A stretch of 64,000 bases of DNA from Cannabis sativa (GCF_029168945.1 NC_083603.1:40734396-40798395), one strand, 5' to 3'; numbered from the stretch's first letter, positions 12,110-23,210 are shown. Notes: a model not told the origin generated them from the sequence alone. Translations and numbers: made by a program.

Positions 12110-12545
12110 GAATGTCAACCAGGGTGGGGCAGGTCAGGCCCAACCTGACCTTGACCCGGTCTAGCCTGATAACATTTTGGCTCGATTTGGTTTGACCCGA
12201 TAGCTCTTTTCAATCTGGCCAATTAGACTCGACCCGAGTTAAACGATTATAAATGATATATGAAAGTGGGTGGCAGATCAATCCATATTTTTTCATATAT
12301 TGGCGCCCCACGATTATTTATATATTTTCTCATATATGAAACTTAATACTTAATTACACCAATAACAATATGACACTAAAGAGGGTGGTAGACACATAAC
12401 AAGTCAATAGTGAATAAGAATGAAATTAAGGATTTTGATTTTTTTTTTTAAATATTTGAAACCGAGTCGAGCAGAGCCCGATCTGAAATAAAATGTGTCC
12501 GGCAGGGGCAAAAGCTCGACAACAACCCAGATCATGCAAGTCGGG
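12110..12545. repeat. Degenerate hAT-like repeat
   Basis: It starts near a TAGGAATGTCAA terminus. It is rich in GGTCGGGT/ACCCGA-like words (GACCCGGTCTAGCC, CTCGACCCGAG). Similar compositions occur at 34385-34835, 52905-53560 and 61790-61900, each ending in a TAGGG(A/C)TGT(A)-like terminus. No coding region. Confidence 0.45.
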
Positions 12546-13102
12546 AGTCAACCGCGAAGATAAACCAAATTGCCATTCCGCAACATAATAGGCAGCCATC
12601 AAGAAAGCCTTACCCTCCCCAATAGCAGAGTTGGTAGTTCTTCAAATATGATTTATATGTGTATTTGACAGTCCTTACTTAGGTTAGACTCATCTAATCA
12701 CACTCATACAAACTGATTTAAGAACTTGTTTTGGTATAGCAACTTTCTTTTTTCTTCAAGATAGTATTTTTTGGCATTTGCTACTTGTTATTAAGTAAGC
12801 CTTTATTTACAGTTCTTCTTTTAATAACTTTATTCCAAGGAAAACATTCTAATAACAAGCCATTACTTTAGTAAATAATAACACTGAGTAGTATTTTGTG
12901 CAGTAAAATAATGAAAGAACAAAAAATTGGGATAAAGAGAAGAAATAGGACAGAAATTCTCATTAGGATATAACATTAAGAAGACTACAATATCTCACAA
13001 ACCAAACTCAAAGTACCACTACATAACAATGTTAGTTTTCTTCTATTAGCAAAGAAAACTAATAGAAGACAGTCATCACTACACATAAGTTATAACCATT
13101 GT

Positions 13103-14625
13103 TTAAAATGTTGAAGAGGAACTAGTATAAGCCCTTTCCATTATAGATAGACTCTTTAAAGAAGGAGAAATCCAATGCAGAGCATCTCTCAATTCTGATT
13201 CCCATTCCAGTTTCGATCTAGTAAAAACTCTAAGATGCTCCCAATTAACTAAAGGAGTACGACATATCTTCTTTATTTTTTCTGGGAATATGAGAGCCTT
13301 CATGTATAGAATTAAGAAAATGTATTAAGATTGCAGAATAGACAAATGATATAAATTTGAAATAATAACACAAAATGAATTAATAGTAAGAAACACACCT
13401 TTTCTGAGTCGATATCAAGCCTTACTGTCTTTGGAGAGCAATTAAGATTCACAAAAAAATTCATCATATCGACAAACCAAATTGCATCATATTTCTTATA
13501 ATGATCAAGAAAAATGAATATTCCATTCAACAAATTGGATGACTCTATTGATATATTATGATTGATATATCCTTCATAACAAAATGATACTAATTTTGGA
13601 GCTTCAATTATAACTTCCTTTTCATCTATAGATGAACAAGTACAATTCAACTTCAAAGTTTTCAAGTGATGATTCGAGATTTTAACATGCTTCAACCGCA
13701 ACAACACCAAATCACACAAGGTCAAATTCTCAAGTTGATGAAGGTTTGAAATAAGATATTCTAACGATGATGAATCTTCCATACCGTAAACACAAATTAA
13801 CACGAGATTTTTAATTGCCTTGCATACAGAGAGAGTGATTTTTCCTAAGGAAACACCAAATAGGTCCAAAGATTCAAGATTTACCGCTTCAATTAGCACT
13901 GGCACATAAGTATTACATTTAATTTGCAAGAATTTGAGGCTTGAACTGTGTATACAGAGCTGATCCTCCTGATAAGAACTTTGAAAACGACATAGCTGAA
14001 AATTCTCAAGAAAAGGGGAACCCAACAACAGCTTATCAACCACATCAATATCAGCAAACCGAACATAATGCAATGCCAACGATTTCAAGGATGGAAAATC
14101 AAATGAGTAGCTAGAATCCAACTCAACATCACTCAACACCAAATTAATCAAATATTTTGCATTGATTACTAGTGTTTTAGGTAATCTGTAGTAGTAAATT
14201 TGGTGATTCTCCTCAGATCTATCTGGGGCCAAACAAAGGTTTATTTCCTGCACCTTATTGTCAACTACAAAAGCTAACCATTTATCTAAGCAACCAACTA
14301 AACTTCTATCATAGAATTTCATTTGAAGCTCAAAATTAGTAACCATTGATTCAGGGACAAAGTTCCTACTTATCTTACGGTGTTCCAAACACTTGTCCAC
14401 AAAATGAAAGAACTCTTCTTGGGAATGAGATTCAGTATTGCAGAAAGAGAGTTTAGGAACAAAATACCAGATGAGTTTCCAACGTTTTGAAAGGAGGCAA
14501 GTCCGAACCACATCCTTAGTGGGAAGAAACGACAGTATGTGTACGATCAATGCATTAGGTAGTTTTGAAATTCTGTCTTTGTCTTCCTCAACCATCATCA
14601 TTATTGATTTTATTCTCTTAGCCAT
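13103..14625 (-). CDS. F-box/LRR-repeat/FBD protein, copy B (intact)
   Basis: Two coding exons on the minus strand: 14625-13399 and 13297-13103, joined in phase (DSEK to ALIFPEKI). They give 473 residues. The F-box is at about residues 17-55 ([20 protein letters not shown]...LSKRWKLIW). Degenerate leucine-rich repeats follow. The C-terminal FBD-type end lies in exon 2 (NWEHLRVFTRSKLEWESELR). F-box proteins recruit targets to SCF (SKP1-CUL1) E3 ligases; the target here is unknown. A 5' UTR intron is likely at 14724-14642 (donor GGTAATT, acceptor TTAGCAG on the minus strand), with a leader exon just upstream. It is the only intact member of a local family that includes the pseudogene at 9245-11312 and remnants at 19430-20650 and 21535-21870. 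Start: first ATG before the F-box. Confidence 0.88.
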
Positions 14626-14909
14626 AAATGAAATGTGAAAACTGCTAATAAAGAATCCATGAATAAAAAACAGAACAAGCTAAGTCATAAATCAAATAAA
14701 AAAGATAGAATGGTTTATAATTACCTGTAGCTAGGTCGGGTGCATCAGAGAAAATTTGAGTAGGATTTGGGTTAGGGTTTAGGTTGAAGATGAAAGAACA
14801 ACAACATTTGACTCAATTATTATTAATATGTGTTTAAATTTTTGTCTTTAAAAAAAAAATTGATGACACGTGACTTCCACGAGTGCTTACATGTCTTAAT
14901 TTGAGATTT

Positions 14910-15710
14910 TTTTTTTTTTTTTTTATCAATAATGAATAATTTTATTGAAAAGAAAAATATAATGTCATACAAGTAATCTTATCTAACTATATAAGTTTTT
15001 TTTATCTAATCCAGGAATATAAATTTAGGGTAATTTAAGAAAATTAGACCTGGAATTTGTTAATCCTCTAACAAAAAGTTAAGTTTGTTAAGGAAAAATG
15101 AACGTTCAATAAATTAAGGGTCAATTTCACAAATGCACAAAAATAATAAAAATATGATTTTACGGAATTTTAAATATTTTTACGATTTTTTTGATTTTAT
15201 TTACATAAAATACGGTCTTTTTATGTTGAAATTTTGTGCATTTGTTGTTAATTTTTTGTTATATGTATGCTATTTTTTTGTTGTTATTTTGATGTTATTT
15301 TGATGTTACTTTTATGTTGTTTTCTTGTTGATTTTATGTTGTTTTCGTGTTACTTTTTGGAAAACTGTAAAAATGTAAAAATATATTCTTTGAACATAAA
15401 AATGTAAATATTTTACAAAAAATGGTGCCTTATATAATTATTCCATAAATTAAATAAATTAAATGAATAAACCAATTCAATACTAATTAAACAAACATTC
15501 TATCTTAATAACACATGACAAAAAAAAAAAACATTAGCAACCTATAAAAAAAATAAAAAAAACCAATAAAAAATTATTAACAATCAATAAAAAACAACAA
15601 ATAATAAAATAAGATTAGCTTGCTAAATAAATAAATAAAAAGTATTAGTAAAATTAGAGCAATTGAATGAATTAGTAAAAAGTATTGCTCAATATTCATC
15701 ATGGCCTCAT
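14910..15710 (-). mobile_element. LINE-like 3'-end relic, split by an AT-rich insertion
   Basis: On the plus strand a poly-T run at about 14910-14924 marks the tail of a minus-strand element. The reverse complement of 14925-15120 and of 15470-15710 matches 20980-21530 in the same order, including GAACGTTCATTTTTCC and the GTTGCTAATG block. The intervening 15120-15470 is an AT-rich insertion with degenerate TTTTGATGTTAT repeats. Its pair at 20980-21530 keeps an RNase H peptide (NEAAHGLARHALRV), so both are ends of one retroelement family. Confidence 0.55.
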
Positions 15711-15770
15711 GATATTTTCTTTCTTTTTATTTATTTATTTATTTTTTGAATAAAAAGTTATTTTTACTAA

Positions 15771-16427
15771 GGGAAATTTGAATTTCATACCTACATAACT
15801 TTATAATTTTTTTCTTAAATGTATACTTATTAAAATTTGTAATGTATGACCATTTTACCAATTTTCCAAAACTACCTCTCCCATTTGTAAATGCTCAGCC
15901 GACTCTCACCCACCATCAACCCCAACCCACGAAAACCCTTACCCACGATCAACCCCAACCCGAACCACCCTCACCCACGGCGTCGACCACCCTCACCCAC
16001 GATCAACCCCAACCCGAACCACCCTCATCCACGAAAACCCCAACCCGAACCACCCTCACCCACGAATCCCAACCCCAACCCGAACGACGGTCGAAGCCCA
16101 GGTCACCGCCGGTCCCACGAATCCCAAGCCCCCTCATCACCGACGGTCGAAGCCCACGAATCCCAGGCTCCCTTTTCACCGCCGGTGCATCAAATCGAAA
16201 ACAAAAAAAAAAAAAGAAAAGAAAAAAAGCCCCAGGTCCGATGGTCGGACTCCGACCATCGGACCTGGGGTGTGGGATGCCGAGATAGAGAGAGAAAGAG
16301 AGATGTTGTGAGAGTTTGAAGGTATTTTTGGGGTTTTGAGAAAAGTGTCATATTTTTGTTAGTTTAAAATGTATTGGTTTAAAAATAAAATATTTTAGTT
16401 TTTTAAGTATAGAAAATCAAATTTCTC
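15771..16427. mobile_element. hAT-type MITE carrying a CCAACCC minisatellite and a perfect hairpin
   Basis: A 657-bp element of the same family as 10370-10888. The left end is GGGAAATTTGAATTT and the right end inverts to GAGAAATTTGATTTTCTAT. It is flanked by a perfect 8-bp duplication, TTTACTAA (15763-15770 and 16428-16435). Flank-proximal sequence (ATGTATGACCATTTTACC, AAACTACCTCTCCC) is shared with the relative. The centre (about 15898-16110) is a GC-rich array of CCCTCACCCACGA and CAACCCCAACCCGAACC units. It opens overlapping Pro-rich frames (148 and 142 codons) that look like repeat translation, not a gene. Confidence 0.87.
16231..16269. repeat. Perfect 19-bp inverted repeat (hairpin)
   Basis: Left arm 16231-16249 begins CCCAGGTCCGATGGTCGGA. 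A single C at 16250 separates it from its exact reverse complement at 16251-16269. The core GGTCCGATGGT is the same word that is tandemly repeated in the sister MITE at 10540-10765. Confidence 0.92.
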
Positions 16428-16767
16428 TTTACTAAAGTCATTCATTTAATGTGATGTGTGATTATGCTGGATAATTTTAAAATTGTCAATCATTAAAGTG
16501 TTTTTGTAGAAAAATATATTAAATCTTACGTGAATGAGAGAAAAAAATAAAAAAAAAATTATATTTTAAGATGATATATGTACTTTTGGCAGCTTGGAAA
16601 TCTCCAATGGGGTTAATATAAATAGTTGTCCCCTTACTCTCACCTAATACATTTAGCCAATTATAATTTGTTTTGTTTTTTATTAATTAAAAAATTTAAA
16701 AATTCTCCTTACTTCAAAAATTTTCTACCATCTCTCTTTTCTCCCATATGTCACATCATATACCTGG

Positions 16768-19162
16768 CCTTGCGTCAGGGCGTCTTGTAGTGGTCAAGGC
16801 TTATGATCGCCTGAGCTGGCGATTTATTGACCACGTGATGGAGTGCTGTGGGACCCCAGTGAGATTCCGGAATTGGATCTCGCAATGCATCTCCACCACC
16901 ACTTTAAATATCTGTCTGAATGGGGGTCAGGTTGGAAAAATTATCCCCACTTGTGGTCTTCGGCAAGGGGACCCCTTATCGCCCTATCTGTTCATTTGGG
17001 CTGCGGAAGTTCTTTCGAGACTACTACAAGACGCCCTGACGCAAGGAAGCATTCATGGCATAAAGCTATGTAGAGGTGGTCCAGTTCTATCCCATATTTT
17101 TTTTGCGGATGATTTAATTCTGATGGGGAGAGCCAATTTGAATGAGGTTAATGGTTTCTGGAACTGTCTGGAGAAATTCTGTTTGTGGTCGGGGCAACAG
17201 GTTAATAAGTTAAAAACTTCTATATTCTTTAGTAAGAACACCCCGTCGAGTATGAGAAGAGAAATCAAGGAAACTTTGGGGATTGATTCGCCTGAAGGGT
17301 GCATCAAGTACTTAGGCCTGCCCCTGTTCCGTTCAAGACAAAAGGACGCTGACTTCAACTTTATTCTGGATAATCTCACTTCAAAACTCCAGGGTTGGAA
17401 GGCTAAGTCTCTGTCAAAGGCAGGCCGTGCAACTCTGATAAAATCAGTGGGTCTTTCGTTGCCTATGTATGCTATGCAGACCACCAACCTCTCTAATCGT
17501 ATGGTCAACCGAATTGATGGTCTGGTTAGGGACTTCTGGTGGGGATTTGAGAAAGGAAATCATGGGCTCCATTTAAAAGCGTGGGACAAGTTGTGCCTAC
17601 CTAAATCTCTTGGTGGCCTGGGCTTCCGGAAAACAAGAGAAATGAATCTGGCGTTTCTGGCTAAGTGGGGGTGGAATATCCTTACTGGTAACCAATCGTT
17701 GTGTTGCAGAGTTTTAACGACTAAATATTTAAGAGGGAAGGATTTTCTCAAATATAAGTATAAAAACTCTGACTCCTGGTTCTGGAAGAGTGTTGTGAAG
17801 GCCAACTCTATTCTGAGGAGAGGTGCTTGTAAACTAGTGGCTAATGGAGAGACTACTGCTATTTGGGAGGATCCATGGATTCCCCACTTTAAAGGTTTTT
17901 GTCCAAAACCAAGAAGGGGAGGTGCGAATAACCTCAACCGTGTGTCTGATCTGTTACTATCCAATGGTCACTGGAACGTGGATAAGCTGAATGAAAACTT
18001 TGATCATGAAACTGTTGCAGCTATCTTAAAAGGGGGCCAACCCTCTGGCAATGGCATGGACAAATGGATATGGACTCAAACCAGCAATGGTAACTTCTCG
18101 TGCAAGTCTGCTTATCTTGTTCAAGCTTTGGATAGAGCCCCCCAGTGTGAGGTTGCCCCGAAGCTATGGAACAAGCTCTGGAATAGCAAAATTCTGGAAC
18201 GGCATAAAATCCTGTGGTGGTGTATTCTGTCTAATGCGCTTCCCACAAGATCAGTGATTAACAAAAGATTCCTCATTGAGGATACTTGCTGCCCTCTTTG
18301 TGGAACCAAGGAAGAAACTATGGAACACTTATTCCTCTCTTGTGATGTGGCCTTTCACCTCTGGCGTTCTTCTCCTTGGGGTTTTTATCCCATATGTGAT
18401 ACTGGGATCCGAGTTTGGGATTGGATCAAGTTCATCTGGGGTCTAAACCGTAGAGGAGTTCCAGTGGAGGATGCTTTCTTGTATGCCTCCATAGTTGTGG
18501 ATACTATTTGGAGGGTGCGGAATGATAAAGTCCACAATAATTATCATGTTGATGTGAAAAAATGTGTTGATGATATATATTTTACTTATACTGATATTCA
18601 TGCTTCTTTATTACCCAGTCCCACCTCCCATCCCAAGGAAGCTTGGTCCCCTCCCCCAAAGGATTGGATTAAGCTGAATTGTGATGTAAAGGTGGGTTTT
18701 GACAATATGTGTGTTGCAGTCGTCGCCAGGAACCATCTTGGAGATGTGGTTCGTGTTCAGACAGCAATGGTGGATTTTTCTGATGTGATTTGCGGAGAAG
18801 CTGAGGCGTGCTGCTTAGCGATTTCGATTGCCTTGGAGATGGGACACAAGTTTATTATAGTTGAGAATGATTCGAGGGTGGTAATCAACGCTATCAACGG
18901 GACGGAGTCTCGTTGGGCGCTTGAGAACTACGTCTCATTTTGTACCAAGTCTTCTCACTCGTTTATTGGTTGTAATTTTTCTTTCATTAGTCGAACTTGT
19001 AATTTTGCCGCTCACAATGTGGCTAGATGGGCCTTTGCTCATCATATGTTTGGATCTATCCCGGTTTCAGTGTTACCGGCGAACCTTTTATGTAATGACC
19101 ATGAGGTCTAGTTTTCTCTTTTATTAATGACATCACGCTAATTTCAAAAAAAAAAAAAAAAA
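16768..19162 (+). mobile_element. LINE 1: 5'-truncated L1-type retrotransposon with open ORF2 remainder
   Basis: An uninterrupted frame (16748-19111) encodes the C-terminal two-thirds of plant L1 ORF2. It has reverse transcriptase from [10 protein letters not shown] through [12 protein letters not shown] and the FADD catalytic box (about residues 119-122). Next come the thumb ([20 protein letters not shown]) and the zf-RVT zinc knuckle ([19 protein letters not shown]). Last is an RNase H-like domain (KLNCDVKVG...ENDS...AAHNVARWA) ending CNDHEV. The endonuclease and ORF1 are absent. A 17-nt poly(A) run closes the element at 19146-19162. Genuine LINE similarity starts only near 16794. The 24 bp before it are an inverted copy of 17023-17046. 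The lack of stops suggests a young insertion. No target duplication was found. It cannot be autonomous. Confidence 0.9.
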
Positions 19163-19189
19163 GACTACACCCACGGGAGATGGCCTTAG

Positions 19190-19265
19190 GCAACTTAAAG
19201 TGTCTAACACCATAGCAATATAACACCCTATAATTAGTTGGCCAATCTTTATATCATTTATTAAA
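19190..19265 (-). repeat. Dispersed repeat copy (AACTAATTATAGG / ACACTTTAAG type)
   Basis: Matches the triplicated motif at 8325-8760 and, inverted, the copy near 31545-31605 (shared AACTAATTATAGG and TAGACA). Non-coding. It is probably the end of a degraded MITE. Confidence 0.45.
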
Positions 19266-19429
19266 TTAAAATGTGTAAAATTTGATATTAAAATGCATCA
19301 ATAATAGTATATTTTGAGATACTTGGCCCCTTAACCTTAAGGTGCCTCCTAGTATTTCTCATTTATATTTAGTAGCATTGATTAGTCATTGCATTTACCA
19401 TTATATTTTGTACAACAAAAATAATTAAA

Positions 19430-20650
19430 AGAGACACAAATTTGGATTTTCTTAAAAAAAAAAATATTGCATTAATTCTCAATGGGATCTTACATTATAC
19501 AGCTATGAAGTGCAGAACATTTCACAAAGCCAAACTTATCTAGCTTAAACCTATGCTTCCACTCTTACATTGACAGCCAAAGACATTTAAAAATTTATTT
19601 GGTATTATTGAAGGATTTTATAGCATGTATCATATGTGTAATTATACAAACAAAAACATTGTTATTCACAAACCAAATAATCCATTATCTAAACTATTGT
19701 TCTCAAGGTAACTGTAACCAAAAATTATTCTGATACAAAGAAAAGAGATTGAAATTGACCTCAAAGTGTCCAATTACAATTAACAAAAGATCATGCAACT
19801 CATAACAAAACAATAAGACCAAGTTACAACCCAGATTTTGGCCTTCTCCCACATACCTTAAATCTGCTTCATTCTCTATTTCTTCTTCAAAGATTCTACC
19901 ATTTCTTTCTAGCCACACTGTGCCCAGAAAATAGGAAATCAGTTTTCAAGTTTCGGTATGGCGATTTCAGAGCAAACTGGCTCTTTTTTTTGAAGAGAAC
20001 TTCTCCCATCTTCAGGGTTTCCTGTTAAATAAAAAGGAATTGCATATACTATAATGAGCTTTTGTATCTTTAACAAATGTTTTTTAGTTGAAAGTGAATG
20101 GTATAAGAACATCCATTTCAAAGAAGTCTGCAAAGTGCAATTAATAATCAATAGATTAGTGTGTGCTGAAATGCCAATAATAAAGAAGCTTTCTTAACAA
20201 TCATTTCAAAGTTGAAACATAGAGAAAAAAGAAACCAAATCAAGAAATGTTACCTTCACTCATTCAATTGAGCCTGCTTTCTATGTTGAAATCTAGAAAG
20301 ACACAATCACACAAAATCCTCAAAATTGCAACCAACAATAGTTCCCACAATCAGATCGGCAGGGTTCTTCTTGGTGCTTGGAATCAAACAACAATGGGTT
20401 GTTGTTTTCTTCTCTGGCTCCCTAATTTTGGCTATGAGTAGTTCACAATTAATGTGTCACAATGAGAAAGCCTCACTTGTTCCAGCAATAAACATACCTC
20501 AATTGAGTAAACACATACTTATTGTATTCCATGGACAATTGAGATTTAGAAAAAAAAAATCATCATATTGACAAACCAATTTTCATCATAGTTCTCTGGG
20601 ATCTCATCCATTCAACAAATTGGATGACTCCACCATTGATATCCACATAT
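19430..20650 (-). pseudogene. F-box locus relic, copy C
   Basis: 19430-19560 resembles the 3' flank of F-box copies A and B (for example ACATTATACAGCTA, also at about 9080). 20510-20650 is a remnant of the end of the LRR exon. Its plus strand reads ATCATCATATTGACAAACCA, then a block with CATTCAACAAATTGGATGAC, as in copies A (9620-9720) and B (13455-13550). Between them a degraded zf-RVT tail (WLERNGRIFEEE, minus strand from 19918) is visible. No complete domain survives. Confidence 0.7.
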
Positions 20651-20979
20651 GTGATCCGAATCAAAATCACACACACTTAAATATAGTATATAGTAAACCG
20701 TACTTAATAGTTTTATATTAAAAATTCTTTTTACTTTAATACACTACCGAGGACTAGTTTTATTCATATCGTATAATTTTAATTTTCTTGTACATCTTTA
20801 CAAGATTATACTTTTTCCATAACTTTCAGATATTTATTAATTATACTTCTATAATTAATGTATTCATTTATCTTATAATTTATTTCATATATTTTGTAAT
20901 ATATTATCCATTAATTATTTGTTTTAAGACATAAGTATCAACAAGTCCCATCACATGAAATTATTAACAAATAAAAAGA

Positions 20980-21530
20980 AACAAAATGTCATGTGATCAT
21001 GATCCATATTAAGCAACACTTTTACTAATACTTTCAGTTGCTCTAATTATACTAATACTTTTTATTTATTTATTTATTTAGCAAGCTAATATTATTTTAT
21101 TGTTTGTTGTTTTCTACTGGTTGTTAATATTATTTTTTTATTGACTTTTTTTTATTTCTTTTATAGGTTGCTCATGTTATTTTGTATTGTCTGTTGTGGT
21201 AAAATGCGTAATTCTATTTGTAGCATTAGATTGAACTCCTACTAATACTTTTTCCATACATTTTATTAACACAGATGGTTTAGTAGTTGTTAATGCTTTT
21301 CTAAACGTTCATTTTTCCTCAATGAACTTGGTTCTTTGTCAGAGGATTAGCAAATTTGATGTCCGGTTTTCCTAAAGTGTCCTTAATCCATGTTCATCAG
21401 TCAGTTAATGAGGCTGCACATGGATTAGCTCGACATGCTCTTCGAGTGGATATAAAACTTGTATAGTTAGATGAGATTCCTAAGATTCTTAGTCTTTAAA
21501 TTTATATCAAATTATGTTTTCTATAACTAA
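20980..21530 (+). mobile_element. Retroelement 3'-end relic with RNase H tail
   Basis: About 21370-21467 translates as KVSLIHVHQSVNEAAHGLAR then HALRVDIKLV and stop. This is the conserved end of the plant LINE-type RNase H domain (NEAAHxLAR). The sequence upstream to about 20980 and downstream to the IPKILSL-like end is the reverse-complement relative of 15710-14910. Frames are broken. Dead copy. Confidence 0.65.
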
Positions 21531-21534
21531 GAAG

Positions 21535-21870
21535 ACTACCAACTCAAAGTAGCACTCTAGCTAAACTATATAGTTTCTTAGCAATTCTAATCTACCAATT
21601 CTAATCAGTCAAAAACTACCAATAGAGTAACACAAACTCGAAAGTACTAATGCAGCCATTAACAACGAAAACTAATAGAAGACAGTCATCACTGCACATT
21701 TAACCATTGTTTAAAATGTTTATATTTAATATTTAACTGTTGTAAGGTGCACCAGAAAATTTAGAGTGGGAGAGGATTAGGGTTTAGGTTGAAGAGGGGA
21801 GGAAGAACAACACTCCACAACTGCTAATGCGTTGAGAAATTTCTTAAGCAGTATTTATATCATAATTCAT
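21535..21870 (-). pseudogene. F-box locus relic, copy D: flanks fused, gene body gone
   Basis: 21540-21720 matches the 3' flank of copies A and B (ACTCAAAGTAGCAC, AACTAATAGAAGACAGTCAT, TAACCATTGTTTAAAATGTT). From about 21748 it switches to the 5' leader of copy B (GGTGCACCAGAAAATTT, GATTAGGGTTTAGGTTGAAG; compare 14735-14795). The whole coding region between these flanks has been lost. Confidence 0.72.
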
Positions 21871-22341
21871 GACACGTGTCCAACCCAAATAAATATGTGA
21901 CAGAATCTATATTTTGTTGTCAGCCAATATAAAAATTATAAAATAATAAACCATTATTATTTTTTTTTTAGCAAATAAACCCATTAAATTTTTTTACAAA
22001 GTGATTAGAATTTACGACGCAGACGTTTGCTGCCGGCGCTTGAACCTTCTCGACCCAGGATAGCTCATCGTCTAACCAGAGCATACTTTGCCAATCATGG
22101 GCCGCTAAAATCTTAGAGCGAGCCCCATAAGACAACCCATTATTTAAATATAGAGAATTTTTGAAAAAACACTATTGGTTGAGTGTCACATAGTTTTTAA
22201 CTAATATCATTAACTAATCGTGAAACGCTACTATAAAAAGTACTCAGCACCACTAGTACCCAATAATAATACATAAAAAAAATTAATTGGATTTTTCATA
22301 TTTTTAATTTTTTGTAACTATGTGTATTGTGTCCTATGCAT
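21871..22341. other. Intergenic, no gene seen
   Basis: AT-rich. A GC-richer stretch at 22015-22130 (TTTGCTGCCGGCGCTTGAAC, CTCATCGTCTAACCAGAGCA) looks like the edge of some repeat or old exon, but I cannot assign it. A weak member of the ACTATC/TAGTACC-type repeat occurs at about 22185-22260. Confidence 0.4.
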
Positions 22342-23065
22342 AAGGTGTTCATCCAACCGCCCATACCGCACAAATTGTCCGCACTTTATCACACCACATA
22401 AAAATATAGTTTGAAATCTTTTACGGTACGGTTGTGATTTGCATTTTTTTTAAACCACACAGTGCAGTGCAATTTACAGTTTTGAATTTAATAATTGTGG
22501 TTCAAACGACACTCCACTGTATATATTTTAAAATTACTAATTTTTACAATATATTTTTATTCTTATTTTTATATAAAAATAAATATATATATATATAATT
22601 GATGATTAGTATATATGTAATAAGATTTTTGTTTGTATTGTTAAAATGCCATAGATTAATTTTTAAATTTTTATTATAAAGTTCGATAATAATAGTAGTC
22701 AGGCCCGGTCATGGGCATAGGCGAGCTAGGCCTGTGCCTAGGGCCCACCCAGCCCAAGGGCTCAAATTTTTTTTTTTCTCTTTTAAAATTATACATTTTT
22801 TTACCGATTTTAAAAAATACCACATTTTTTCTAACATAAAGGCCCCAAATTTTTTTTTCTCCCTATGACCCACTTTGTTTCAGGGCCGACCCTAATAGTA
22901 GTGTAAATCTTTTAAATCGTACCGCACTATACTATATTTTTGCAATGTAGTTTTTACCGTTTTAAGTTCTCGCGTTGTTACAGTTTAGAAAATTACAAAA
23001 ACTGCATATGCAGCTTGATTCGAAAAAATGGTTACAAACCGAACCACCCACACCGTAAACACTCC
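22342..23065. mobile_element. hAT-like element with a nested MITE
   Basis: The left end reads TAAGGTGTTCATCC. The right end inverts to TAGGAGTGTTTACGG, then TGTGGGTGGTTCGG. The body is AT-rich with CCGCAC/GTGCGG-like words on each side. A second element (22700-22894) is inserted inside it. A structurally similar element lies at 43880-44572. Non-coding. Confidence 0.5.
22700..22894. mobile_element. Nested hAT MITE with 8-bp target duplication
   Basis: A 195-bp element. The left end is CAGGCCCGGTCATGGGC and the right end inverts to TAGGGTCGGCCCTGAAAC. It is flanked by ATAGTAGT (22692-22699 and 22895-22902). Contains CCTGTGCCTAGGGCCCACC. A diverged relative is at about 44177-44320 (CCTGTGTCTAGGGCCCACC). 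Confidence 0.75.
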
Positions 23066-23210
23066 TACCGATGGAGATGCTCTCAGTACAGTGGTGGCTG
23101 CAATTATGACACGTGTCATTCATGTATTGGGTTTGAGTGTTGAAGTTGGAGTATAAAAGCAAATCAATTGATTATTCTTAATTTTTCTCTTTGGTGATTT
23201 TGTTGTGATT

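Noticed and set aside
15842..16319. Two overlapping Pro-rich ORFs (148 and 142 codons) as a cell-wall-type protein gene
   Set aside because: They are translations of a minisatellite inside a MITE with clear terminal repeats and an 8-bp duplication. No signal peptide and no gene context.
16748..16793. [16 protein letters not shown] as the true N terminus of the LINE protein
   Set aside because: LINE similarity begins at KAYDRL. The preceding codons come from host sequence and an inverted 24-bp copy of internal LINE sequence.
22015..22130. tRNA or SINE promoter in the GC-rich patch
   Set aside because: CGCTTGAACC loosely recalls a B box, but no A box, cloverleaf or poly(A) tail could be arranged around it.
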